This document shows positions 1-8,193 of a DNA stretch of 37,991 nt, one piece after another (the stretch's first letter is position 1; every line of letters begins with the position of its first letter). Source of the stretch: an uncultured beta proteobacterium (GTDB lineage: Bacteria; Pseudomonadota; Gammaproteobacteria; Burkholderiales; Burkholderiaceae_C); NCBI GenBank assembly GCA_903838565.1, contig CAILZB010000019.1:1-37991 (forward strand). The letters run 5' to 3'. The notes beneath the pieces were generated by a model, which saw only the letters and a list, made by a program, of their open reading frames with translations, was not told the DNA's origin and did not search any database. A program made the translations under genes and the position numbers.

Positions 1-753
1 CAGCACCGTGTTGATCCATTGCAACTCCGGCACATCCTTGGGTTTGCGTCCTGCGACCACGGTGCTTTGATGGGCACAGCCAGCCAACGTAACAGCACCG
101 AAACAAGCCAGTCCGTCAGAGAGAACCGTGCTGCCAGGTGCGAGGTTCTTTCGCGCCCACTGCGTGATCGCGTTGAGGGTGAAGCCAGCTACTGGCGTCA
201 ACTTGACACGCAAGGGGTGCCCGTCCTCGTTGAGCGAAACTGCGGCCACAAACGGCACCTTGTTTTCCGAGCCGCGCCCGACCTTGCCGCCACTGCGCTC
301 ACCGCCAAGGTAGGCATCATCAACCTGCACCTGCCCCTCCAGCATATAGCAGGCCTCACGCTGCATCATGGCTTGCATCAGCTTGTGGTGCACCAGCCAT
401 GCCGTTGGGTAGCTCACGCCCAGGTGGCGCTTGAGCGCGAGTGCCGACAAGCCGGTCTTGGCCTGGCTGATCAGGTAGATCGCCAAGAACCATACCGTCA
501 ATGGCAGCTTCGTTCCCTGAAACACGGTACCAGCGATCAGCGACGTTTGATGCCGACACGCGTTGCACTGAAAGACCCTGTGCCCACCGGTGCGCAAAAC
601 ACAGTGCGCTGCGCAACTGCAGCGCGGACAGGCAAAGCCCTCTGGCCAGCGAGAACTCTCCAGCGCTTGGGCGCAAAGCGGCTCCGTGCCGTAGAGTTTG
701 AAGAACTCCGGCATGGACAAGCCGGGTTGAAACTGGACGCGATTCATGGCCAT
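1..753 (-). mobile_element. IS1595-family (ISXO2-like) transposase, 3' end beyond window
   Basis: The reverse strand reads open from an ATG at 753 (or 747, same frame) to the window edge, giving about 250 residues without a stop. The N-terminus carries a zinc-ribbon pattern (CPRC followed by CNAC about 20 residues later). The central part has the DDE-type core VDDAYLGGERSGGK, then a second acidic site in VLSDGL, and the edge falls at LQWINTVL, close to where this family has its third catalytic position. These features are typical of IS1595/ISXO2 transposases, which move DNA by cut-and-paste or copy-paste chemistry. The C-terminus and left inverted repeat are outside the window. I could not define the right inverted repeat or a target duplication, so the element's boundary between about 754 and 900 is unknown. 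Intactness cannot be judged beyond the visible part, which shows no stop or frameshift. Confidence 0.85.
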
Positions 754-905
754 GGCGCTGCTACCCAAAGTGAACGATGGGAGCAGGATAGGTCGGGACG
801 GGCTCACCGCGTGAGCTTGGCTGAACATCATTGCTAATCAGGAAACTCTATGACCGGATACGCTGCCAAGGAGCCGGACAGTGCGGTCCCCAAAAATGGA
901 GCGAA

Positions 906-1053
906 TCGAGGATTCGAATCCCTGTTCGGGATCAAGATTGATCAGCGACAGCGGAGGAAATTTGGCGCTGGAGCATGGGCCTTTTGGACCTCACCAGATC
1001 GGTAAACCTCTGCACTTCAGCGAATTGGCGTCCGAGGCACTTCTCCTCCGCCA
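906..1053 (+). pseudogene. Decayed tRNA-Ser-like pieces (T-arm and acceptor end)
   Basis: Positions 906-923 read like the T-arm of a bacterial tRNA-Ser: a TTCGAAT loop at 913-919 flanked by GAGGA and CCCTG. Two of the five stem pairs are broken, including the normally invariant 53-61 pair. About 120 bp further on, TCTCCTCCGCCA (1042-1053) matches a tRNA-Ser acceptor end with encoded CCA, and a terminator follows at 1071. A GGAGGA at 953-958 could pair with that acceptor end, but the 101-nt span between them has no T-loop, so it is not a normal tRNA. I read this as remnants of a tRNA-Ser gene rearranged beside the insertion sequence. Chance similarity is possible. Confidence 0.3.
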
Positions 1054-1070
1054 GACAGCCAATAAACATG

Positions 1071-1095
1071 CGCCCTTCGGGGCGTTTTGTTTTTG
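1071..1095 (+). terminator. Rho-independent terminator with UUCG tetraloop
   Basis: CGCCC (1071-1075) and GGGCG (1080-1084) form a perfect 5-bp stem closed by the stable TTCG tetraloop. A T-rich tail TTTTGTTTTTG (1085-1095) follows. This is a classic intrinsic terminator on the plus strand. It sits 17 bp after the tRNA-like CCA end, which fits its being the terminator of a former tRNA gene. Confidence 0.8.
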
Positions 1096-1423
1096 TTCCC
1101 GTCAAAACGCCCATTCATTCAGCGGATGGTTGTTTTGGTCCAAAAACCAGGGGGCGAAAACAGCCCCCAGACCCACCCAGGCCAGCACCGGCACCCGAGC
1201 CACCCCCAGTCCTCGTTGGTGGCTCTGGCGTCGATTTCGGGTCGATGCTGACGCCGGCATGGGAAAGGTCCCACGCCAAGCCTCCATCGGTCAACGGCCG
1301 CAACGGCAGATGCAGGGAAGCTCCCCAAACGACCCAGAGCAGCCAGCGCCGACTGGCGATTTCTCCGCAGGCGGGCACGCTTGCCGCCGGCTCGAACGAA
1401 GGCAGAAGATATTTATTTTGAAA
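1096..1423. other. Non-coding stretch with a GC-rich hairpin
   Basis: I see no convincing gene here. Short open frames exist on both strands but overlap one another and have low-complexity Gly/Pro/Arg composition. A perfect 6-bp hairpin, GGGGGC (1150-1155) with GCCCCC (1163-1168), is followed on the minus strand by TGGTTTTTGG, so it may act as a weak terminator for leftward transcription. The rest is featureless to the eye. Confidence 0.4.
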
Positions 1424-1441
1424 ATTGCCCTTTGGGGCAAT
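1424..1441. promoter_or_regulatory. Perfect 7-bp inverted repeat upstream of receiver gene
   Basis: ATTGCCC (1424-1430), a 4-base TTTG loop, then GGGCAAT (1435-1441). It lies in the only AT-rich part of the region (about 1408-1455), 90 bp before the chosen start of the response-regulator gene. No T-run follows, so an operator or a leader hairpin is more likely than a terminator. Function is inferred from position only. Confidence 0.35.
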
Positions 1442-1530
1442 ATCAATTTGCCACGTTCTCCCTCATGCTCGAGACAGACCAGCGGCTCCGCATGCCGACC
1501 CTGACGGACTGGTTGAGCCCTACACCCCAC

Positions 1531-1962
1531 ATGGAGAACACCATTACAGAACTCGAGATCAGCAAATGCGGATTCTTGGTGATCGATGACGATGACTTCC
1601 AGTCTGCGCTCGTCACCCATGTTCTGGAACGTATCGGTGGAAGTCGAATCTTTTCGGCGAACAACGCCGATGACGGATATGCGCTGGCGCAACAGCACAA
1701 ACCGGATTTCGTGCTGCTCGACATCTACATGCCACAGATCGATGGTTGGGCAATATTGGAAGAGTTGCGCCGGATTCATCCTGGCCTGCTGGCAATCATG
1801 GTGACGGGCTCCCAATCGCCCGCGGATTTCAATAAATCCATGGACCGGTACGTCGACGGATTCTGCATAAAACCGGTGTTGCCGGACGTGATGGTCAAGG
1901 CGCTGCGCACCGCCAGGCGAAGATCAGGGGCGTCGCAGGATCCCGCGTATGCTCTGGCGTGA
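1531..1962 (+). CDS. Stand-alone receiver-domain response regulator
   Basis: A 143-residue single-domain protein of the CheY/receiver fold. It has an acidic cluster LVIDDDD near residues 15-20, the phospho-acceptor Asp64 in LLDIYMP, the switch Thr in MVTGS and the conserved Lys in CIKPV. No output domain follows, so it probably acts by protein-protein contact or as a phosphate shuttle. The frame is open 50 codons further upstream, with ATGs at 1465 and 1492. I chose the ATG at 1531 because the receiver fold begins soon after it, but no strong ribosome site supports any of them. The next gene begins 44 bp downstream on the same strand, although it is functionally unrelated. No partner kinase lies next to it; the nearest are in the cluster starting at 18.8 kb. 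Confidence 0.8.
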   Translation: MENTITELEISKCGFLVIDDDDFQSALVTHVLERIGGSRIFSANNADDGYALAQQHKPDFVLLDIYMPQIDGWAILEELRRIHPGLLAIMVTGSQSPADFNKSMDRYVDGFCIKPVLPDVMVKALRTARRRSGASQDPAYALA

Positions 1963-2006
1963 CATTGAAGATTTGGCTCCACCCGAAAATCGCTCGGACC
2001 ATTGAG

Positions 2007-2948
2007 ATGACCACAACCCTTCGACGCGCCGCTGTGCGTGCCCTGCTCTGCGGACTGGCGCTATGGAGCACGTTCGCATCAGCCGCCGACATCCTGTTCA
2101 TCGGCAACAGCTTTACCTATGCCGCTGGCTCCGCCGTGCGCACCTGGCGTGCAGATTCGGTCAGCGACCTGAACGCGCAGGGCATCGGCGGCATGCCAGC
2201 CCTGTTCAAGGCGTTCACGCAACAAGCCGGGCTGAAATTCGACGTGTCGCTGGAGACCCAGGGCGGTGTCGGCATTGACTGGCACCTGCAGAACAAGCTG
2301 GGCGTGATCGGTCAGCGCCCCTGGGATGTGGTGGTGATGCATGGCTACTCGACGCTGGACGCGAAGAAGCCGGGTGACCCGGCCACGCTGATTGCCAGCA
2401 CCAAGCAGATGGCCGAATTCCTGGCCAGCCGCAACCCCGGCGTGGACGTGCGCCTGCTGGCCACCTGGGCCCGTGCCGACCAGACCTATGAAGCCAAGGG
2501 CGCCTGGTACGGCAAGCCGATCGAGGCGATGGGCCGCGACGTGCGTGCCGGCTACGATCAGGCTGCCGCGGCTTCACCCATCGTCAAAGGGGTGATCCCG
2601 GTGGGCGACGCCTGGCTGCGCGCGATCGCCAGCGGCGTGGCCGACTCCAATCCCTATGACGGCATCGACGCCGGCCGGCTCAACCTCTGGACCTACGACC
2701 ACTACCACGCCAGCAGCTACGGTTACTACCTCGAGGCGTTGGTGGTCTTCGGTGCCATCACCGGGCGCGACCCGCGCTCGCTCGGCGACAACGAATGCGC
2801 CGCGTTCGAGTTGGGCCTGTCCACCGCCCAGACCGCGGCCCTGCAGCAGGTGGCCTTTGACGAGCTCGCCAGCCGCGGCGCCGTCAAAGCCGGCCCACTG
2901 AAACCCGCCAGGTCCGGCGCGCCGATGAATTGTCCTCGCTGGCGCTGA
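2007..2948 (+). CDS. Secreted SGNH/GDSL-type hydrolase-like protein
   Basis: A 313-residue protein starting at the ATG at 2007, which directly precedes an Arg-rich n-region and a hydrophobic core ending in FASA-A, a likely Sec signal peptide; an upstream GTG/ATG extension would put 16 residues in front of it. After the signal comes DILFIGNSFT, a variant of the GDS(L) block I with the presumed nucleophile Ser. DHYHASSYG near residue 240 resembles block V (Asp-x-x-His). Between them WDVVVMHG resembles block III. These blocks suggest an SGNH-fold hydrolase acting on esters in the periplasm or outside the cell. The substrate cannot be told. It converges with the alpha/beta hydrolase gene downstream, 46 bp apart, with no clear terminator between. 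Confidence 0.7.
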   Translation: MTTTLRRAAVRALLCGLALWSTFASAADILFIGNSFTYAAGSAVRTWRADSVSDLNAQGIGGMPALFKAFTQQAGLKFDVSLETQGGVGIDWHLQNKLGVIGQRPWDVVVMHGYSTLDAKKPGDPATLIASTKQMAEFLASRNPGVDVRLLATWARADQTYEAKGAWYGKPIEAMGRDVRAGYDQAAAASPIVKGVIPVGDAWLRAIASGVADSNPYDGIDAGRLNLWTYDHYHASSYGYYLEALVVFGAITGRDPRSLGDNECAAFELGLSTAQTAALQQVAFDELASRGAVKAGPLKPARSGAPMNCPRWR

Positions 2949-2994
2949 GATCCGGCAGCGCGCTCTGACCGATGGCAAGTCGCTGTCGTGAGCG

Positions 2995-5100
2995 TCAGCG
3001 CAGTACGGCGCTCGCGTCTGCAGCCTGGATCAATGCCGCGGCGTCCTCAGGCAGCAAGAATCCGGCTTTCATCGCGCGCTTTGTCGCAACGCGAACGGCT
3101 GACACATAACCCTCATGGCTGCGGTAGCGCTCTTGCAGCGAAGGGCGCGGGTCATGCTTGGCCAGGCGTTCCTCGCGCGTACGGCTGAACGCGATCATGC
3201 CTCCCACGTAGTTGCAGATCTGGTCCTTGTGAAATGGCATGGCACCCCCAGCCGTGATATTCCATCCCAGGTAGCTGCCCAGTGGTGCGTCCAGCAGGGG
3301 CACAGGCACGCCACCGAGTTCATTGCCATCGCCATCCACCTTTGGCGCAAGCATCTTGAGCACTTGCTTGATCCCTGGCGGCGCGTTGCTGACTATGCCG
3401 CTACCGTCTTGCGGGTTGAACTGCGGACCCCAGTCGTAGTCAAGCACCGGCATGATGAAGTCCGGCTCTGGCACCGTGGCACGCAGCCCGGGCAGGCTTG
3501 GAAATCCGATCCCCGCCTTGTCTGCTGCGGCCAGCGTGTGGCCTTTGAGTGTGGGGTAGCGGCTCGCGGGTGGCAGCGTGCCCTTCATCACCCAGTCCCG
3601 AAAGTGCACGCGCAGCGCGTTCACGGTCTGCGTGTGCGGCACCGGGTTGGGCGGCAGCACGCCAACGCCAAAATTGTTGCCCGGGCAGGCGGCTCCGGCA
3701 CTGGGCAAGCCGACGCCCGGCAGACTGGTGTCAAATCCGCCGGCGCCGCCGCCGTGGCTGCTGCTTGCAATGTAGTAGCGGCGCACATTGGCGGGCAGCG
3801 GCAGGTCCGCCTTGGCGTCGGTGCCGACCCATTCGGGCGTGAGCTTGAGCGCCCAGACCTCGGCGGAGCCAAAATGCTCCATGATTTTGGGGCAGGTCTT
3901 TGTCGCCGTGCAGCGGTCGAGAATGCCGCCAGCCGGCAGACCCCGCACGCGGTCGGGCGCGCTCAGCCACCATTGGGGGCCCTCGCTGCCCGCCTGGTAC
4001 AACTCCAGCACGCCGTCCGGTTGGGCCCAGCGGAAGTTCAGCGCAATGCGCCGCCCCGCAATGATGGGCCACATGCCGTCATGCACCCGGGTGCCGTCTT
4101 CAGCCTGGTTGAAACCCAGATGCAGCCAGCCGCGCAAAAAATTTCCTGACTGTGAAATTCCGCGCCCGATGCTGTGGGTCATGGCCTTGGCGATGGGGCT
4201 GGGTGTGCCCCCATCGTCGGCGACCGACTTCTTGAAAAAGGCGCCCAGGTCGCGCCAGGCGGCAAAGCCGATACCCAGCACGTAGGGATCGGCGGCGGTG
4301 AAAACCACCTGGTACAGGCGGTTCGCATCAAAGCCATTCCTGAGGCAAATCTGCGTCGCGTCGGGCGTGCCCGGAAACGGATGCGTGGCGTCACACCGGG
4401 CCCATGCCCAGTCGGCGGGTGCAATGGCAACTTCATCCAGCACCTCGCCACGCTGGTTTTCACCAGCACGCGACACGAGCCGGGCCTGGGCGGTGTCCAG
4501 GCTCACGGGCTTGTAGGGCACCGGGTTGGTCTGCACCATGAGCGGCTGCGAACCCAGGCCCGATCGATTCACGATGCGAGCAAAGACCTCACCGGTCACC
4601 GCGGCATTCCCCGGGCCGCGCGCCACAGGCAGCTGCAGGAACTGCAGGCCCGCCACAGCAGCCGTTGGGCGCACCACGGTGCTGCCGGCGTTGTCACCCT
4701 GCCATGCGCTGGACAGCATGACGTCACCGAAGGCCATTTCCTGCGGGGCCATCGGAAACGCTCGCCCGCGATTGGGCACGTCATGCCACATCATGCCGCT
4801 GGCCTGGCCCATGTCGACGGGTTTGTAGATCACAAATGACGCCACGTAGCGCACCTTGCCATCGGCGTCCCTGGCCAACTCGATGTCCTGGATGATCGCG
4901 TTGCCAGGCACTTTGGGGTCCAGCTCGCCAAACGCCCGACCAGCCACCCTCTCGTACGCCATGCCCGCGGTGGTGCTGCCTGCAGCTGCGGAAAAAGGCG
5001 CGGTTTCGTCAATCACGATGCGTGTCACGCGCGCGTAGCCGGGGGCGCACAGGATCAGCCCCATCAGGCCGCCAGTCAATAGCTTGGCCATCGATTTCAT
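2995..5100 (-). CDS. Secreted alpha/beta hydrolase (Abhydrolase_10-like)
   Basis: A 701-residue protein with an N-terminal signal peptide (Lys/hydrophobic stretch ending CAPGYA). Its start is supported by an AAGGAG ribosome site 8 bases before the ATG (about 5109-5114). The central motif GRGISQSGNFLRGWLHLGFN is the nucleophile elbow plus following helix typical of the large alpha/beta hydrolase domain family (Abhydrolase_10), whose members are mostly uncharacterised secreted esterases. A His-Gly rich patch, SSSHGGGAGG, and several Asp residues in the C-terminal half could supply the remaining triad, but I cannot assign them. The length is normal for the family. It lies downstream of two TonB receptors on the same strand, separated by 182 bp, so it may have its own promoter. 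It probably hydrolyses an ester or amide substrate in the periplasm. Confidence 0.75.
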   Translation of the reverse strand: MKSMAKLLTGGLMGLILCAPGYARVTRIVIDETAPFSAAAGSTTAGMAYERVAGRAFGELDPKVPGNAIIQDIELARDADGKVRYVASFVIYKPVDMGQASGMMWHDVPNRGRAFPMAPQEMAFGDVMLSSAWQGDNAGSTVVRPTAAVAGLQFLQLPVARGPGNAAVTGEVFARIVNRSGLGSQPLMVQTNPVPYKPVSLDTAQARLVSRAGENQRGEVLDEVAIAPADWAWARCDATHPFPGTPDATQICLRNGFDANRLYQVVFTAADPYVLGIGFAAWRDLGAFFKKSVADDGGTPSPIAKAMTHSIGRGISQSGNFLRGWLHLGFNQAEDGTRVHDGMWPIIAGRRIALNFRWAQPDGVLELYQAGSEGPQWWLSAPDRVRGLPAGGILDRCTATKTCPKIMEHFGSAEVWALKLTPEWVGTDAKADLPLPANVRRYYIASSSHGGGAGGFDTSLPGVGLPSAGAACPGNNFGVGVLPPNPVPHTQTVNALRVHFRDWVMKGTLPPASRYPTLKGHTLAAADKAGIGFPSLPGLRATVPEPDFIMPVLDYDWGPQFNPQDGSGIVSNAPPGIKQVLKMLAPKVDGDGNELGGVPVPLLDAPLGSYLGWNITAGGAMPFHKDQICNYVGGMIAFSRTREERLAKHDPRPSLQERYRSHEGYVSAVRVATKRAMKAGFLLPEDAAALIQAADASAVLR

Positions 5101-5282
5101 GTGTCTGTCTCCTTGTTTTTCGCTACTTTAACGTGGTCGAGCGGATGTCGTTGGGTGGTCGCGTGAAGCTCTTCCAATGTCGGGAACTCCCGCCAACCTG
5201 CCATGCGCCAGCATGCAGCGTTGCCCCGCGCGGGTATTGCATGCATGCCGGTCCGACCCCGGTTGGCTCGCAGCAGGACAGC
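5101..5282. other. Intergenic spacer before the alpha/beta hydrolase gene
   Basis: This 182-bp spacer holds the ribosome site of the downstream hydrolase gene and short GC-rich complementary patches. I see no clear terminator for the upstream TonB receptor gene and no clear promoter. Confidence 0.4.
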
Positions 5283-7442
5283 TTACCGGTCGTATTCGAA
5301 GCCCGTCGACTTGCCCTTCGCCGTCGAGCCCAACATCCAGGACAAGCCCACATAGGCCACGCGACCGCGTTGCGCGCGCAGGTAGCTCTGTGACAGGCTG
5401 TCGGTGTTGACGTAGCGCTCAAACCTTTGACCGTTGAACAGGTCCGCCACGGTGGCAAAGAATGACAGCCTGTCGTCGAGCTTGTGGCGGTAGCCCAGGT
5501 TGACAAGCTGGATGGCAGCCACATGACCCTGCGGTGTCAGGTGTTTGTCGGCCCGGCTGAATGACGCCTGCACCGCATCCAGGCTGCTGGCATGAAAGTC
5601 CAGACTGAGCTTGAGGTTCAGGCCCGTGCTCGACTTCAGTCCCGTCGCCCCCAGCGCGGTGGCGTCAATCTGCGTATGGAAAAGATTTCCGCCCAGCTTG
5701 TAGGACCACTGAGGGGAGAGGCGGCCATCCAGATTGAATTCCAGACCTTCGGAGAGGCTCAGTGGCAGGTTGCTCTTGGTGTTCAGGACCACGTCCGGGC
5801 TGAGCACTTGCACCACATCGGTCACGCTGTTGCGGTTGGCGCGGGCGTAGACCGTGGCGCCGTAATTTTGATGCTCCGCCGCGACCCTGTATCCCAACTC
5901 CATGGACTGGGTGTCCTGCGGCAGCAGTGCGGGATTACCTGCACGCAGGTTGTGTGTGTCCTGATAGTCGACAAAGGGGTTCAGCGCTTCCGGCTGCGGC
6001 CGCGACAGCCGTCTGCTGTAGCCCAATGAAAGACTGTCGGCTTCGCCCAGCGAGCGCTCGAGATGCAGGCTGGGATAGAGCCCGCTATAGCGGCTGTACG
6101 TGAGCATGTTCCCAATCGCCTGGTTGCCCCGGCCGAGCGTGCGCTCGGCGCGCAGGCCCGCGAGCACCTCCCAGTCGCCTTGCGTCTGCCGCCACGAGCC
6201 GTACAGGGCGCTGACTTTTTGCCGGTAGTCAAACTGGTTGGTCAAAGCCGGATTGACCACGACCAGCCCGGAGGCGGCATCCACGTTGTTGCCTGCGTTG
6301 GCAAAGCCATAGTCGTCCTGTTCCAACGCCAGGCCCAGCGCGAGCTTACTTCCAGTCGCCAGCGCCAGGGCATAGTCCAGGCCAAGATCGGTCGTCACCA
6401 GATCGTGATTCAGGTAGAGCTGATCCTGGCTCCTGGGGGCTTGTGGAAAGTCAAAGGTGTTCAGGTAGGCATAGCGCTCGCGCTCACGGTCGGAGCTGCG
6501 GTGCAGGGCGGCATCCAGTGTTTCATCCGGTGAGCGCAGCAGTTGCCGAAAACCCAGGCTCTGCTCGGTGCTGCGACTCCATTCATAGCCGTCACTGTGC
6601 CGCTCGGACAGGTGTGTGGGCGGCCCGCCGAGCATCCGGGTTTCGTCATGCTGATCGAAATAGCGCTGACCGCTGCGCTCGCGCAGGCTCAGGTCCAGCC
6701 TCGCCGTGAGCGTGTCGCTTGCGCGGTAGTCCATCCCTGCCTTGAGCGAGGGCAGGAGACGCAGCATCTTCTGCTCGGAGCTTTCATGGCTGAGCACGGC
6801 CTGCCAGGAGGTCGGGTCGATGGTCCGGAGTTGCGACTCCAGCAGGCGCTGTCGGCTGTCCTGGCGCAGACCCAAGCTGGCCGACAGGTTCAAGGGGCCG
6901 CTGTTGTAGCCGCCACTGCCCGCCAGAATGTAACGCTGATGGTCGCCGATGCTGGCCTGAACGGAACCGGAAGCGCCTGGTGGCCGGATTTTCTTGGTGA
7001 CGATGTTGATGATGCCCGCAGTACCTTCTGCCCTGTACTGCGCAGGCGGACTGGACAGGACTTCGATTTTCTCGATGTTGCTGGCAGACCATTGCAGCAG
7101 GCCGTCGCCGGCACTCGACCCCGTGAGTTGCGCCGATGGCTTGCCGTCCACCAGAACGGTCACGTTGGGGTCCCCACGCAGGCTCACGTTGCCATCGGCG
7201 TCCACTTCGACTGAGGCAATGGTATTGAGAACGTCGGCGGCGCTGCCGGTGGCGCGCTGCAAATCGTTGCTCAGATCGTAGACTTTGCGGTCGATGCGGG
7301 TTTGCACAGGCCGCGCCGCAACCGTGATGCTCACGCTCGGCAGGCTGATGGGTTCGTTGGCAGGAAGCGTATCGGCCTCGACGCCGCCTGCGCTCAAGGC
7401 CAGACCCAGCGCCGCCAGACGCCCGTGCAGCGAACGCCACAT
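5283..7442 (-). CDS. TonB-dependent outer-membrane receptor (outer_membrane_beta-barrel family)
   Basis: A 719-residue outer-membrane protein. A short signal peptide is followed by a plug domain (about residues 35-150) with typical phrases: VEVDADGNVSLRGDPNVTVL, VLVDGKPS, NIEKIEVLSSPPAQYRAEG and GIINIVTKK. This pattern is that of the plug joined to the OMP_b-brl_3 type barrel rather than the classical siderophore receptor. The rest is a beta-barrel of alternating aromatic and polar residues. Such receptors import large substrates with energy from TonB-ExbBD. The last residues (FEYDR) lack the usual terminal aromatic, so the strict C-terminal barrel signature is shifted inward (AYVGLSWML). The gene starts immediately after the stop of the acid phosphatase gene (TGA then ATG with no spacer), implying coupled translation and a shared role. 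Confidence 0.88.
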   Translation of the reverse strand: MWRSLHGRLAALGLALSAGGVEADTLPANEPISLPSVSITVAARPVQTRIDRKVYDLSNDLQRATGSAADVLNTIASVEVDADGNVSLRGDPNVTVLVDGKPSAQLTGSSAGDGLLQWSASNIEKIEVLSSPPAQYRAEGTAGIINIVTKKIRPPGASGSVQASIGDHQRYILAGSGGYNSGPLNLSASLGLRQDSRQRLLESQLRTIDPTSWQAVLSHESSEQKMLRLLPSLKAGMDYRASDTLTARLDLSLRERSGQRYFDQHDETRMLGGPPTHLSERHSDGYEWSRSTEQSLGFRQLLRSPDETLDAALHRSSDRERERYAYLNTFDFPQAPRSQDQLYLNHDLVTTDLGLDYALALATGSKLALGLALEQDDYGFANAGNNVDAASGLVVVNPALTNQFDYRQKVSALYGSWRQTQGDWEVLAGLRAERTLGRGNQAIGNMLTYSRYSGLYPSLHLERSLGEADSLSLGYSRRLSRPQPEALNPFVDYQDTHNLRAGNPALLPQDTQSMELGYRVAAEHQNYGATVYARANRNSVTDVVQVLSPDVVLNTKSNLPLSLSEGLEFNLDGRLSPQWSYKLGGNLFHTQIDATALGATGLKSSTGLNLKLSLDFHASSLDAVQASFSRADKHLTPQGHVAAIQLVNLGYRHKLDDRLSFFATVADLFNGQRFERYVNTDSLSQSYLRAQRGRVAYVGLSWMLGSTAKGKSTGFEYDR

Positions 7443-8153
7443 TCAATTCACCGCCGGCGCAAGCCCCAAGGTCTGACGCAATTCCTGCCGGGCTGCCGCC
7501 AGTTCCTGGCGATACCTGGGGTTGGTATTCATCACCGCGTGCATGGCATAGGCCAGCAGCTTGCTGGCCTGCAGGTCGCTGGCGTAATGCACGCCGCAGA
7601 CCAGGCGGTTGTTGGCGTAGTCATCGGCCCGCGCCAATATCTGGTCACGTTTTTCCGGGACCATGTCAATCAGCGCCAGCGCCATCAAGTAGCCTGTGGT
7701 GCTGTGGCCGCTGGGGTAGGAGTCGTTCTTGGTCTTGGTCTTGCACACCGGGTGCAGCGTCTGGTCCAGGTTATACGGGCGCACGCGCTGGAATCCCAGT
7801 TTGGCGGGGTCGGTATTGACGCTCTCGTCGTCGTTCAACTTGACCGACAGCGCCGCAGTGAGCGGGAGTCTCGCTGACGTGAACCGTGGATCAAGCTGCG
7901 CCTGGAAAATGAAGATGCTTTCGTTCCCGTCATCGGCTATGGCCCTGTGCGCCTGCTCCGGGGTGCGTGCCGCTTCGATGCGATGCAACTCGGCCAGCTC
8001 TGCCCTGGTTGTCTCCGAATCGGACGCGGGCGGCGCCGGCAGAACCTGAAAGGCCCGGATCTGTTCGGCCGAGACAAACGACGGCTCCAGCGCCAGTGCC
8101 GGATTGGCCAGAACCGCCGCAACGACACAAATGGGGTGCAGCAACTTGTTCAT
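7443..8153 (-). CDS. Class A non-specific acid phosphatase (PAP2 superfamily)
   Basis: A 236-residue periplasmic enzyme that removes phosphate from organic phosphomonoesters. The PAP2 phosphatase signature is complete: K-x6-RP (KLGFQRVRP), PSGH, and R-x5-H-x3-D (RLVCGVHYASD), the last two holding the catalytic His pair and Asp. I chose the ATG at 8153 because it opens a signal peptide ending in NPALA; the frame extends 28 codons upstream but that part looks non-native and would hide the signal. The product matches PhoN-type class A acid phosphatases in length and motif order. It lies between a YncE-like gene (40 bp upstream) and a TonB receptor (coupled downstream), which suggests it releases phosphate or a dephosphorylated ligand near the receptor. 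Confidence 0.9.
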   Translation of the reverse strand: MNKLLHPICVVAAVLANPALALEPSFVSAEQIRAFQVLPAPPASDSETTRAELAELHRIEAARTPEQAHRAIADDGNESIFIFQAQLDPRFTSARLPLTAALSVKLNDDESVNTDPAKLGFQRVRPYNLDQTLHPVCKTKTKNDSYPSGHSTTGYLMALALIDMVPEKRDQILARADDYANNRLVCGVHYASDLQASKLLAYAMHAVMNTNPRYRQELAAARQELRQTLGLAPAVN

Positions 8154-8193
8154 GAATGATGGGAACCGCGTTCCGTCGCGCATGGCCGGTGGC

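Noticed and set aside
953..1053. A complete tRNA-Ser or tRNA-Sec gene
   Set aside because: Acceptor-like ends could pair, but no T-loop, D-arm or anticodon arm can be placed and the length is off.
1115..1378. 87-codon minus-strand open frame with Gly-rich tail
   Set aside because: Three overlapping frames are open here, there is no ribosome site, and the Gly/Pro run reflects GC-rich low complexity.
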